The notes under the pieces are model-generated. The model saw only the letters and a list, made by a program, of their open reading frames with translations, ran no database searches and was not told the DNA's origin. 14,439 nucleotides of DNA from Bacteroidales bacterium UBA6244 (GTDB taxonomy: Bacteria > Bacteroidota > Bacteroidia > Bacteroidales > F082), in contig DJVY01000228.1 in assembly GCA_002440885.1 (NCBI GenBank), positions 1 to 14,439 on the forward strand. Reading direction: 5' to 3'. A program made the position numbers and the translations under genes. Of this stretch, positions 1-7,672 are shown in pieces. The stretch's first letter is position 1. Each line of letters begins with the position of its first letter.

Positions 1-1116
1 GCCGGAGCCACCACACTGTGTCAGGATGCCCCTGATGAAACCTATACGGCCACTGCCATAAACAGCACTTCGATAACCTACTCGGTACTTCCAGTAACCG
101 CAGGTGTGATCAATGCCACAACGGGTGTCATGAACTGGGATGCTGCTTTTAGCGGAACGGCAACCATTACGGCTACTTCAACAGGGCCATGCGGAACAAC
201 AAGTGCCGACATGTTGGTGACTGTATATCCAACACCAGATGCTGTTGCTGGCGGTACTTCGCCGGTTTGTATTGGTGAAACGATTTTCCTGACAGCGCAA
301 ACGGTTAGTGGAGCTACCTATAGCTGGACGGGTCCAAATGGATATTTATCTTCTGATCAAAACCCTGAAATTCTTTCTGCCACAGCTGAAGATGCTGGAA
401 CTTATTTATTAAGCGTTTCTCTCAATAGTTGTGCTTCCATTCCTTCACCTGTTGTTGTTGTGGTAAACAATTGCGCCAGTTCAGATTTGGGTGTGGTGAA
501 AACAGCAGACAATAACTTCCCATTAATTGGACACACGATCGTTTTTACCATTATTGCGACGAATTATGGCCCATCAGATGCAACGGAGGTCACAGTAACC
601 GAATTATTGGAAAACGGATATTCATTTGTTTCGTCAACGGTTACCCAGGGTGCATACAACGCTTTAAGCGGTGATTGGGCAATTGGAACCATGATTAATG
701 GCGCATCAGAAACTTTAAGGATAACGGCTATTGTAAATTCATTGGGAACTTATGTTAATACGGCAACAATTAGTGGGAACGAACCCGATGGAAATCTGGA
801 CAATAATGTTTCCACCATTGAACCACAACCTAGAGATTTCTTTATACCTGAAGGCTTCTCCCCTAATGGTGACGGCACTAACGACTTATTTGTTATCAGA
901 GGCATATTATATTATCCTGACAATAACATCGTAATACTCAATCGTTGGGGGAACAAAGTATTCGAGGCAAATCCATATCAAAATACCTGGGATGGTAAAA
1001 CAACCATGGGATTAAGTGTTGGAGGTGATGAATTGCCAGTAGGAACATACTTCTATCTGCTTGATTTGGGTGATGGTTCCGGAATCATTAAAGGAACAAT
1101 TTATTTAAACAGGTAA
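1..1116 (+). CDS. Ig-like adhesin with type B T9SS (CHU_C) sorting domain, 3' part
   Basis: The frame is open from base 1, so this is the C-terminal 371 residues of a longer gene whose start lies outside the window. In order I see an Ig/PKD-like adhesin repeat (about residues 1-80, with GATTLCQDAP at the start), a second Ig-like domain (about 83-155, SYWTGPNG-like core YSWTGPNGY and AGTYLLSV), a DUF11-type repeat (about 161-275: SDLGVVKT, TNYGPSDATEV, NTATISG, LDNN), and a gliding-motility C-terminal domain (about 280-371: FSPNGDGTND, ILNRWGNKVF, WDGK, GTYFY, KGTIYLNR). The last domain is the family's type B signal for export by the type IX secretion system, so the protein is very likely a secreted or cell-surface adhesin of the SprB kind. 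The PorP/SprF gene begins 37 bp downstream on the same strand, which suggests co-transcription and functional pairing. Ligand and full size cannot be told. Confidence 0.9.
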   Translation, partial: AGATTLCQDAPDETYTATAINSTSITYSVLPVTAGVINATTGVMNWDAAFSGTATITATSTGPCGTTSADMLVTVYPTPDAVAGGTSPVCIGETIFLTAQTVSGATYSWTGPNGYLSSDQNPEILSATAEDAGTYLLSVSLNSCASIPSPVVVVVNNCASSDLGVVKTADNNFPLIGHTIVFTIIATNYGPSDATEVTVTELLENGYSFVSSTVTQGAYNALSGDWAIGTMINGASETLRITAIVNSLGTYVNTATISGNEPDGNLDNNVSTIEPQPRDFFIPEGFSPNGDGTNDLFVIRGILYYPDNNIVILNRWGNKVFEANPYQNTWDGKTTMGLSVGGDELPVGTYFYLLDLGDGSGIIKGTIYLNR

Positions 1117-1153
1117 AATATTAACATAAGTAAACAATTGAAATATCAGTAAG

Positions 1154-2095
1154 ATGAAAACACTTATAAAGATCACCTTCGTTTTGGCTTTAACTTTTGG
1201 AAGCCTGAGTATCATTGCTCAGCAAGAGCCCATGTTTACGCACTACATGAATAATACACTAGCTGTGAACCCTGCCTATGCAGGAAGCAGGGAAGCATTA
1301 ACCGTAACGGCTTTACATCGCTCTCAATGGGTTGGTTTTAAGGGTGCGCCTTTAACTCAAACTATAACGATGCATTCACCATTAAACAATGATCATATCG
1401 GGTTGGGATTGTCGATACTCAACGACAAAATTGGACCAACCAATACAACAAATGTGGTCGTTGATTATGCCTATAGAATGAATCTGACTGAAAAAGCAAA
1501 ACTGGCACTTGGGATAAGTGCCGTGGCGAGCATATTTCAGGCTAACCTGAACACACTCTTGTTGGACGAAGAAATTGATCCGGCGTTTAAAAACAATATT
1601 AATAACCGTGTCACCCCTAATTTCGGCTTTGGTGTGTATTATTCCAGAGAACGTTTCTATGCTGGGATTTCTGTCCCCTATTTACTAGAAAACAGATATT
1701 CCTCGAAAGAGAAAGCAGACGGAAGTTTTTTAATTGGCAAAGAAAGAAGACATTACTACTTTATTGCCGGAGCTGTGTTTAATCTGTCAGAAGATCTCGC
1801 CTTTAAACCGACAACGCTTGTCAAGGTGACGGCTGCCGCTCCTATACAGGCAGACCTCACGGCATCTTTTATTATCATGCAAAAGTTCTTAGTCGGTGCA
1901 ATGTATCGAACAGGTGATGCCTTTGGTGGTCTGGTTGGAATTGATATTACAGAACAACTTCATATTGGGTACTCATATGACTGGTCATTTGGGTTAAAAA
2001 ACTCCAGATATAATCAAGGTAGTCACGAGATATTATTGAGATATGATTTTATATTTTCAAGCAAAAGGCAAATTCATTCTCCTCGATATTTTTAA
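1154..2095 (+). CDS. PorP/SprF family outer-membrane protein
   Basis: The 313-residue product starts with a signal peptide (Lys-rich tip, hydrophobic stretch, likely cut near SIIAQ/QEP, about residue 22). The mature N-terminus QQEPMFTHYMNN, then NPAYAGS and HRSQWVGFKGAP, is the hallmark of the PorP/SprF family, followed by alternating beta-strand-like segments ending in LLRYDF, as expected for a beta-barrel in the outer membrane. In Flavobacterium, SprF is needed for surface export of the type B cargo SprB, and PorP in Porphyromonas is a T9SS component. Adhesin-sprF-like pairs are common in Bacteroidota. Here the gene sits directly after a type B cargo gene and 20 bp before the OmpA-like gene, so I infer a cargo-specific role rather than the core PorP. 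Start chosen at the ATG preceding the signal peptide. Family assignment is firm; the precise partner is inferred. Confidence 0.92.
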   Translation: MKTLIKITFVLALTFGSLSIIAQQEPMFTHYMNNTLAVNPAYAGSREALTVTALHRSQWVGFKGAPLTQTITMHSPLNNDHIGLGLSILNDKIGPTNTTNVVVDYAYRMNLTEKAKLALGISAVASIFQANLNTLLLDEEIDPAFKNNINNRVTPNFGFGVYYSRERFYAGISVPYLLENRYSSKEKADGSFLIGKERRHYYFIAGAVFNLSEDLAFKPTTLVKVTAAAPIQADLTASFIIMQKFLVGAMYRTGDAFGGLVGIDITEQLHIGYSYDWSFGLKNSRYNQGSHEILLRYDFIFSSKRQIHSPRYF

Positions 2096-2115
2096 TCACT
2101 TATAAAACAAAAACC

Positions 2116-4584
2116 ATGAAAAAATTATTTCTACCCATTATTATAATTTTAAGTATTGGAGTAAACGTTTTTGCGCAGGATAAATCAAATAAAGAATTAA
2201 AAGGAGATAAGTACTTTTTTAATTACTCTTTTGATAAATCAATTGATGCGTATAATGGCGCCAACCAATTGACTACTGAAGGCCAGCGTAGGTTGGCTGA
2301 AAGCTATTTTAACCTCGATCAAAATATTGAGGCAGAGGCGGCCTATTTAAAACTGATAAGCGAGAATGATGCTGTTTTACCGGATGATTATTATAATTAT
2401 GCTATGGTGCTCAAAATAAATGGTAAATATAGCGTGGCAGAAAAGTGGATGACAAAGTTTGCCGGACTTATGCCAACCGATTTACGTACGAAAGATTATC
2501 TGGCGAACAAAAATGATATCAGTGATTTGTTGATAGATAATGGGACATACACAATTGAACACCTGAGCATTAATTCAGAGGCCTTGGACTTTGGTACCAC
2601 TTATTATCAAGATAAGATCATGTTTGTGTCCACCAGATCGCGTAGCAACATAATTGTTCGAAATTACAATTGGACGAACGAACCATTTTGGGACATTTAT
2701 GTTTCTGAATTGGATGGGAATCAACTCAAAGAGCCTGAAATTTTTGATAAAAGCCTGAATGGCAAACTTCATGATGGCCCAATTAGTTTTAGCAAGGATG
2801 GCAAATATCTGGCTTTCACGAAGAATAATCCGCACGACAAAACCAAAGATAAAATCGTTGAGCTTCAGATTTATCTGTGCAACTATAATGATGGCGAATG
2901 GTCCGATCCCCAACCTTTTAGTCTTAATAACGAAGCCTATTCGGTTGGACATCCCTGCCTGACCTCCGACGGAATGACCATGTATTTTGTTGGAGACATG
3001 CTAGGAGGATACGGTGGTACCGACATTTATAGAATCCATAGAGAAGAAAATGGACTCTGGGGTAAAGCAGAAAATCTTGGCAGCAACGTCAATTCAACTG
3101 AAGATGAAATGTTCCCCTTTTTTGAAGAGAAGAACGGAAAGTTATTTTTCTCATCTAATGGACATTATGGTTTAGGTGGTCTCGATATTTTCGAGTGTTG
3201 GATAAGTGGAGCTGGATTTGGAGCTATAACAAATGTTGGATTTCCTTTAAACACACGATACGACGATTATGCGTTTATTGTAAGCGATGAGTTAACTCAG
3301 GGTTATTTCTCCTCAAACAGACCGGGTGGCAGCGGCGGCGATGATATTTATTCTGTCGGGATACAAGTTCCAGATGGGCCTGACGTTTTGTTTGTTGTTA
3401 ACTCGCCCGAAAATATCACATCCGATCGTGTGGTAAGAGAAACGTTTCCTCTATGCAACTACATTTTTTTTAATACAGGATCTACTGACATTCCGGATCG
3501 CTATGTATTGCTCACCAAAGATCAGGTGAAAGACTTCAGCGAGGAGCACCTCCAGAAATTTTCAACTACAGAGACATCTGGTCGTTCAAAACGGCAATTA
3601 ATTGTCTATTACGATGTGTTGAATATCCTTGGCGATCGCATGCTGAAAAATCCTGCATCATCCATAAAATTGATCGGATCTTCAATGTTAGGGCCTGAAG
3701 ATGGTGCTATCATGGCTGCCTCGGTTAAACACTATTTGACAAGCATTTTCGGGATTAAGTCATCAAGAATTAGTATTGAAGGGCGTACCAAACCAAAACT
3801 GCCATCAGAACAACCGGGTGGAGTTCTTGAAGTTGAACTTTTGCGTCAGGATGACCGAAGAGTTTCAATAGAAAGTGGTTCGCCGGAATTACTAATGGAA
3901 TACCAGAGAGGTCCGGAAGCGCCATTAAAACCGATTGAGTTTATTACTTCGCAAGAAGCACCCGTAGATAGTTATGTAACTTTTACTGCTGAACGGGCAA
4001 ATGACGCCTTTACCTCATGGTCGATGGAAATTAGCGACGAAATGGGTGAAGTACAGCGCTTTGGGTCTTATACCAATGAAACGGTTAGCATACCTGGGAA
4101 AACGATATTGGGTGACAGACCGATGGGAGACTTCAAGGTAACCATGATTGGGAATACCAAACAAAATACAACCGTAAAATTGGATACAACTGTTCATATG
4201 GTGCTTTGGAATCTCTCTGAAAATGAACAGGGACTGAGGTTCAGTATTATCTATGGATTCGATAATTCGCAGGCTATCAAATTGTACGAAAAATACCTCA
4301 CCCAAATCGTATTGCCAAAGATTCCGGCCAATGCAAGTCTGATTATTCATGGGTATACAGATATTATTGGTGAGGAAGCCTATAACCTGAAATTATCAGA
4401 GGCCAGAGCCAACGACGTAAAGGAAATCATGCAGAATGGACTATCGAACGCAGGAAGAAAAGATGTTAAACTTGAGGTGCATGGATTTGGCGAAGAGGAA
4501 ACCTTATCGCAATTTAATAATAAATATCCTGAAGAACGCTTTTATAACCGCACGGTTATTATCGACATCATCCCCCGTAAATAG
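2116..4584 (+). CDS. TPR-PD40-OmpA outer-membrane/periplasmic protein
   Basis: The 822-residue product has a signal peptide (MKKLFLPIII to VFAQ, about 21 residues). TPR-like helices follow (about 25-140), then WD40-like PD40 beta-propeller repeats (about 155-410; e.g. ISFSKDGKYLAF, LTSDGMTMYF, KLFFSSNG, GYFSSNRPGG). Residues about 445-585 form a degenerate OmpA-like domain and about 700-822 a second, intact OmpA-like domain (HGYTD, YNLKLSEARA, YNRTVIIDI). The intact copy keeps Asp749 and Arg764, 15 residues apart, the pair that binds peptidoglycan diaminopimelate in characterised OmpA domains. A beta-rich linker lies between the two. TPR-PD40-OmpA proteins such as PorE anchor T9SS parts to peptidoglycan; this one is third in an adhesin/SprF-like operon, so an anchoring or scaffold role is likely. 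It lacks an obvious lipobox. Not the core PorE with confidence, since the layout differs. Confidence 0.88.
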   Translation: MKKLFLPIIIILSIGVNVFAQDKSNKELKGDKYFFNYSFDKSIDAYNGANQLTTEGQRRLAESYFNLDQNIEAEAAYLKLISENDAVLPDDYYNYAMVLKINGKYSVAEKWMTKFAGLMPTDLRTKDYLANKNDISDLLIDNGTYTIEHLSINSEALDFGTTYYQDKIMFVSTRSRSNIIVRNYNWTNEPFWDIYVSELDGNQLKEPEIFDKSLNGKLHDGPISFSKDGKYLAFTKNNPHDKTKDKIVELQIYLCNYNDGEWSDPQPFSLNNEAYSVGHPCLTSDGMTMYFVGDMLGGYGGTDIYRIHREENGLWGKAENLGSNVNSTEDEMFPFFEEKNGKLFFSSNGHYGLGGLDIFECWISGAGFGAITNVGFPLNTRYDDYAFIVSDELTQGYFSSNRPGGSGGDDIYSVGIQVPDGPDVLFVVNSPENITSDRVVRETFPLCNYIFFNTGSTDIPDRYVLLTKDQVKDFSEEHLQKFSTTETSGRSKRQLIVYYDVLNILGDRMLKNPASSIKLIGSSMLGPEDGAIMAASVKHYLTSIFGIKSSRISIEGRTKPKLPSEQPGGVLEVELLRQDDRRVSIESGSPELLMEYQRGPEAPLKPIEFITSQEAPVDSYVTFTAERANDAFTSWSMEISDEMGEVQRFGSYTNETVSIPGKTILGDRPMGDFKVTMIGNTKQNTTVKLDTTVHMVLWNLSENEQGLRFSIIYGFDNSQAIKLYEKYLTQIVLPKIPANASLIIHGYTDIIGEEAYNLKLSEARANDVKEIMQNGLSNAGRKDVKLEVHGFGEEETLSQFNNKYPEERFYNRTVIIDIIPRK

Positions 4585-4613
4585 TGTTCTCTAAACAAAC
4601 AACGCAAAGTTCG

Positions 4614-4664
4614 ATCGGATAGGAGTAATGGGAATCAAGCCCATTACTCCAATCCGATTTTTTT
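4614..4664 (+). terminator. Strong intrinsic terminator of the adhesin/SprF/OmpA operon
   Basis: A 7-bp stem (ATCGGAT/ATCCGAT), one A-A mismatch and an 11-bp stem (GGAGTAATGGG/CCCATTACTCC) close on a 7-base loop, followed by seven T's. It lies 30 bp after the OmpA-like stop codon and closes the operon. Confidence 0.92.
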
Positions 4665-4765
4665 GTGATCATTCAAATAATATGCATCTTCTTGAGGTCG
4701 GACAAAGCCAATTCTGTCTGTAAAATGCTTCAGGAGTGATAAATGTAGTAACAAAATAAAGGAAA

Positions 4766-5197
4766 ATGAGAACTTTTTACCGGCCTATTGTATTGATCGC
4801 GATCGCGTTTGTGGTTTTAATAACCAATTGTAAAACGGTTAAAAAAACGACTAACGACAAGGAATTGCACGTTAAGTCATCGGTTGAGAATTTTGATGAA
4901 TTTTATAACCGATTTCATGCAGATTCTGTATTCCAAATGGAAAGGATAAAATTTCCACTCAAGGGAATAAAAGTCGACTGGAAAGGGAAAAAGAAGTGGT
5001 CAAAAAAAAATTGGATCACCATGAAGACAAAAATATATGATGTGGATACTATCGAATTTAGTACAGACTACAAGAAAACAGATGATTCATTTATGGAAAA
5101 ATTTTGGGTCGAAGACTCAGGGTATTTTTCAGAATACAGATTTAATTTGATAAAAAAGAAATGGTATCTGGTCTATGCCAGAGAGCAAAATTTGTAG
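4766..5197 (+). CDS. Small putative lipoprotein, DUF4348-like
   Basis: The 143-residue product begins with a short basic tip and a hydrophobic segment ending LITNC, so Cys22 is a possible lipidation site; Asn at -1 is unusual for a lipobox, where Ala, Gly or Ser is normal. The rest is soluble and rich in Lys. The pattern FDEFYNRFHADSVFQ, RIKFPLKG, then KKWYLVY near the end resembles the DUF4348 family of Bacteroidota lipoproteins as I remember it, but I cannot run a profile search. Function unknown. The gene is flanked by terminators on both sides, so it appears to be a single-gene transcript; I see no clear TAnnTTTG box in the 101 bases between the preceding terminator and the start codon. 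A signal-anchored periplasmic protein is the alternative if Cys22 is not lipidated. Confidence 0.75.
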   Translation: MRTFYRPIVLIAIAFVVLITNCKTVKKTTNDKELHVKSSVENFDEFYNRFHADSVFQMERIKFPLKGIKVDWKGKKKWSKKNWITMKTKIYDVDTIEFSTDYKKTDDSFMEKFWVEDSGYFSEYRFNLIKKKWYLVYAREQNL

Positions 5198-5244
5198 TGC
5201 CGAATGCTGACGGGTAGCGTTAGATTGTCCCGGTCGATGAAATA

Positions 5245-5280
5245 AAAAAGCCTTGAACTATTGCTAATTCAAGGCTTTTT
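5245..5280. terminator. Bidirectional intrinsic terminator between lipoprotein gene and tRNA-Pro
   Basis: GCCTTGAA (5250-5257) pairs with TTCAAGGC (5268-5275), with a 10-base loop. A-tracts on the left and T-tracts on the right lengthen the stem and give a U-tract whichever strand is read. It ends the plus-strand lipoprotein gene and the minus-strand tRNA, whose 3' end is four bases away. Confidence 0.88.
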
Positions 5281-5284
5281 GTTG

Positions 5285-5358
5285 TCGGAGTGGCCCGACT
5301 CGAACGGGCGACCACTTGCACCCCATGCAAGCATGCTAGCCAACTGCACCACACCCCG
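5285..5358 (-). tRNA. tRNA-Pro (anticodon GGG)
   Basis: Read on the minus strand, the 74 bases fold as a full cloverleaf. Acceptor CGGGGTG pairs with CACTCCG (one G-T), the D stem is GTGC/GCAT, the anticodon stem CTTGC/GCAAG carries loop ATGGGGT (anticodon GGG, G37), and the T arm is GCCCG-TTCGAGT-CGGGC. C1-G72 and A73 are the bacterial proline identity bases. The CCA end is not encoded (the bases after A73 read CAA), so CCA must be added. It decodes CCC and CCU. A -7 box lies about 48 bp upstream and a terminator directly downstream, so it is a single-gene transcript. Confidence 0.96.
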
Positions 5359-5405
5359 ATTTTAATGAACAGGCCACAAACAACGTGGCTTTTAGTTTGA
5401 GTTTG

Positions 5406-5413
5406 CAAAAATA
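5406..5413 (-). promoter_or_regulatory. Bacteroidota-type -7 box for tRNA-Pro
   Basis: The minus strand reads TATTTTTG, an exact match to TAnnTTTG, about 48 bp upstream of the tRNA 5' end. A TTTGTTGG stretch (minus strand, 5435-5442) lies further upstream and could serve as the -33 element, although the gap is a few bases longer than usual. Confidence 0.6.
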
Positions 5414-5567
5414 AGTATTTTTTGGTTGCTTCATCCAACAAATGTGGTAAAATTTGTTTTGCTTCATTAGTCCATCGGTAAACAGCCAATCTCCTGACTT
5501 GCCCGGCATTTTTTTCAGTCATTTTGACATGTTTTATAGCGCATAACCATCACTTGTGTTTTGGCAT

Positions 5568-5575
5568 TATCTTTG
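5568..5575 (+). promoter_or_regulatory. Bacteroidota-type -7 box for trxB
   Basis: TATCTTTG matches TAnnTTTG exactly, 47 bp before the trxB start codon. It lies inside the in-frame open region that extends upstream of trxB, which argues for the downstream ATG at 5623. No convincing -33 TTTG is seen at the usual spacing. Confidence 0.6.
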
Positions 5576-5622
5576 CCAAAAAAAACTATTCGTCAGGAAT
5601 ATATAGACCAAAAATAATAGGA

Positions 5623-6564
5623 ATGGAAACAACTAAATGTTTGATTATTGGCTCCGGCCCTGCCGGGTTTACAGCCGCAATTTATGCCGCACGCGCCGAC
5701 CTGCACCCCATTATGTACGAGGGCATGCAACCCGGTGGACAGTTAACAACCACCACCGAAGTGGATAATTTCCCCGGTTACCCTGATGGCATTGACGGGC
5801 CAAAGTTGATGGAAGACCTGAAAAAACAAGCCGAACGGTTTGGAACAGAGGTTCGTTGGGGAATGGCTACCGACATCGACACAAGTAGCCGTCCGTTTAA
5901 AGTATCAATCGACGATGGTACTCAGATAATGGCCGAAACGGTTATCATCGCCACAGGTGCAACAGCCAAATACCTCGGACTTGAATCTGAAGAGAAATTT
6001 AAGGGCGGTGGCGTGAGTGCATGCGCTACTTGCGACGGGTTTTTCTATAAAGGAAAAGATGTGGCTGTGGTAGGTGGTGGCGACACCGCTGCTGAAGAAG
6101 CAACTTACCTGGCCAATATCGTCAACAAAGTTTATCTGATACACCGCCGCGATGAACTCAGGGCTTCGAAAGCCATGGTTAACCGGGTGATGCGTACACC
6201 AAATATCGAAATCCTGTGGGACAGCGAGGTGAAAGAAATTGTGGGGACAGAAAGTGGATTTATGAAAGCCCTCAACGGCGCTATCGTTCTGAACAGAAAA
6301 ACCGGTGTTGAACGAAAAATTGATATCGATGGGTTCTTCGTAGCCATTGGGCATACCCCCAACACCGATATTTTTAAGGGTAAACTGGATATGGACGAAA
6401 CAGGTTATCTGATTACCAAACCCGACTCAACCGCCACCAACGTGCCCGGCATTTTTGCTGCCGGCGATGTGCAGGACAAACACTACCGTCAGGCCATTAC
6501 CGCTGCCGGTACAGGTTGCATGGCCGCCATCGAAAGCGAACGCTTTATTGGCGACCAACAATAA
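5623..6564 (+). CDS. trxB: Thioredoxin-disulfide reductase
   Basis: This cytoplasmic FAD enzyme passes electrons from NADPH to thioredoxin, supporting ribonucleotide reduction and disulfide repair. The 313-residue length is normal for low-molecular-weight bacterial TrxB. Seen in order: N-terminal FAD dinucleotide fold IIGSGPAGFTAAIYAARA (about 8-25), GGQL and EVDNFPGY FAD contacts, the redox pair CATC (Cys134/Cys137, followed by DGFFYKG), the NADPH fold VVGGGDTAAEEA (149-160) with HRRDELRASK (the two Arg bind the NADP 2'-phosphate), and the C-terminal FAD motif GIFAAGDVQD then QAITAAGTG. The frame is open back to 5524, but the ATG at 5623 begins the conserved domain, follows an A-rich leader and lies downstream of a TATCTTTG box. 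It has its own promoter and terminator, so it appears monocistronic. Confidence 0.96.
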   Translation: METTKCLIIGSGPAGFTAAIYAARADLHPIMYEGMQPGGQLTTTTEVDNFPGYPDGIDGPKLMEDLKKQAERFGTEVRWGMATDIDTSSRPFKVSIDDGTQIMAETVIIATGATAKYLGLESEEKFKGGGVSACATCDGFFYKGKDVAVVGGGDTAAEEATYLANIVNKVYLIHRRDELRASKAMVNRVMRTPNIEILWDSEVKEIVGTESGFMKALNGAIVLNRKTGVERKIDIDGFFVAIGHTPNTDIFKGKLDMDETGYLITKPDSTATNVPGIFAAGDVQDKHYRQAITAAGTGCMAAIESERFIGDQQ

Positions 6565-6582
6565 CGATCTGATAATAATCTG

Positions 6583-6622
6583 GCGGTCTTCCTCATCTGG
6601 TAAGGGAGACCGCTTTTTTTTT
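6583..6622 (+). terminator. Intrinsic terminator of trxB
   Basis: GCGGTCTTCC (6583-6592) pairs with GGGAGACCGC (6604-6613), with one G-T pair and an 11-base loop, followed by nine T's. The T-tract runs straight into the -7 box of the next gene. Confidence 0.92.
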
Positions 6623-6629
6623 ACCTTTG
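6622..6629 (+). promoter_or_regulatory. Bacteroidota-type -7 box for the CDF transporter gene
   Basis: TACCTTTG matches TAnnTTTG and begins at the last T of the trxB terminator, only 18 bp before the start codon at 6648. The 5' leader would be about a dozen bases. The -33 position would fall in the terminator hairpin, where no TTTG is seen. Confidence 0.5.
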
Positions 6630-6647
6630 TTCGCTATTGCTTGATTG

Positions 6648-7583
6648 ATGAAACCACGCGAAAAAAAAATAATTTTTGCTTCACGTATCGCCATTGCAGG
6701 AAATGCTGCACTGGCTGTAATGAAAATCATTGTCGGCCTCATTGCAGGCAGTATGGCTGTGGTGGCCGATGGCGTTGATTCGGCGAGTGATATCCTGACT
6801 TCTCTCATTACCTTGTACACGGCCTATATCGTAGCAAAACCTCCCGACTTAAAATATCCTTACGGCTATCAAAAAGCCGATACCCTGGCTACAAAATTGC
6901 TGGCTTTCATCATCTTTTTTGCCGGAGCTCAGCTGGCTATCGCTTCCTTTGGGAAGCTACTTAACCCGATAAACCCTGTTCTACCCGAAACCTTTGCCTT
7001 GTACATCGTAGGGATTTCTATTGCTGGAAAACTGCTGCTTTCGTGGTATTTGCATAAAACGGGCAAGCAAATCGAAAGCGCCATGCTTATAGCCAATGCT
7101 CGGAATATGCAAAACGATGTGGTGATTTCTGTTTCGGTACTTTTAGGGTTGGTTTTTACCTTTGTGTTTAAAATGCCAGTCATCGACATTATAACAGCTT
7201 TGTTGGTAAGCTTTTACATCATGTTTGTGGCTTTTCGTATTTTCATGGAAACCAACCGCGAACTGATGGATGGGGTGGATTCACCCGAAGTTTACAGGCA
7301 GGTGCTTTCGGCCGCCAAAAGTGTTCAGGGAGTTACCAACCCGCATCGGATCAGGGTTCGAAAAATGGCGAATTTGTACATGATTGTTCTTGATATTGAG
7401 ATGGATGGATCATTAACACTCAACGAAGCCCATCAGGTGGGAGAACTTGTTGAAGCCGAAATAAAACGAACGGTAGCCAATGTGTACGATGTGTTATTGC
7501 ATATCGAACCCATCGGCAACACCGAACCTCATGAAGTGTTTGGTGTCTCGGAGGCTGAACTTCCACGCGAAAAACAAAAATAA
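6648..7583 (+). CDS. Cation diffusion facilitator (CDF) metal exporter
   Basis: The 311-residue inner-membrane protein exports a divalent metal, in this family by exchange with protons. It has six hydrophobic segments within about residues 8-200 and a cytoplasmic ferredoxin-like domain (about 205-290). The transport site corresponds to FieF D45/D49/H153/D157: here D44-S-A-S-D48 in TM2, but N153-M-Q-N-D157 in TM5, so the His is Asn. FieF's second site (D68, H71, H75) reads D67, Y70, Y74, so both His are gone, while C-terminal His residues (H233, H262, H285) remain. Zinc-exporting members normally keep the TM5 His; Asn/Asp there is known from manganese-type members, so Mn or Fe is a reasonable guess, not a demonstrated one. 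The ATG at 6648 is preferred over the adjoining in-frame TTG at 6645. It stands between a terminator and the purL promoter. Confidence 0.9.
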   Translation: MKPREKKIIFASRIAIAGNAALAVMKIIVGLIAGSMAVVADGVDSASDILTSLITLYTAYIVAKPPDLKYPYGYQKADTLATKLLAFIIFFAGAQLAIASFGKLLNPINPVLPETFALYIVGISIAGKLLLSWYLHKTGKQIESAMLIANARNMQNDVVISVSVLLGLVFTFVFKMPVIDIITALLVSFYIMFVAFRIFMETNRELMDGVDSPEVYRQVLSAAKSVQGVTNPHRIRVRKMANLYMIVLDIEMDGSLTLNEAHQVGELVEAEIKRTVANVYDVLLHIEPIGNTEPHEVFGVSEAELPREKQK

Positions 7584-7629
7584 TTTGTCTCAATTGAAAA
7601 AATAATTTTCAGCCTCATTTTTGCTTTTC

Positions 7630-7637
7630 TATCTTTG
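7630..7637 (+). promoter_or_regulatory. Bacteroidota-type -7 box for purL
   Basis: TATCTTTG matches TAnnTTTG, 35 bp before the purL start codon, giving a leader of roughly 25-30 bases. The expected -33 region (about 7603-7610) reads TAATTTTC, only a partial match. I see no purine riboswitch or long leader, and no clear terminator for the preceding CDF gene. Confidence 0.6.
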
Positions 7638-7672
7638 CAGCTGATTTTGGGTATTTACAAACTTTCTGCATC

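Noticed and set aside
5220..5522. 100-residue minus-strand ORF
   Set aside because: It covers the tRNA-Pro gene, its terminator and its promoter, so it is a chance reading frame.
5524..5622. In-frame upstream extension of trxB by 33 residues
   Set aside because: It contains the TATCTTTG promoter box, and the conserved FAD domain begins right after the ATG at 5623.
7584..7672. Purine riboswitch upstream of purL
   Set aside because: The gap is only 89 bp and the likely start site is about 25-30 bp before the start codon, leaving no room for an aptamer.
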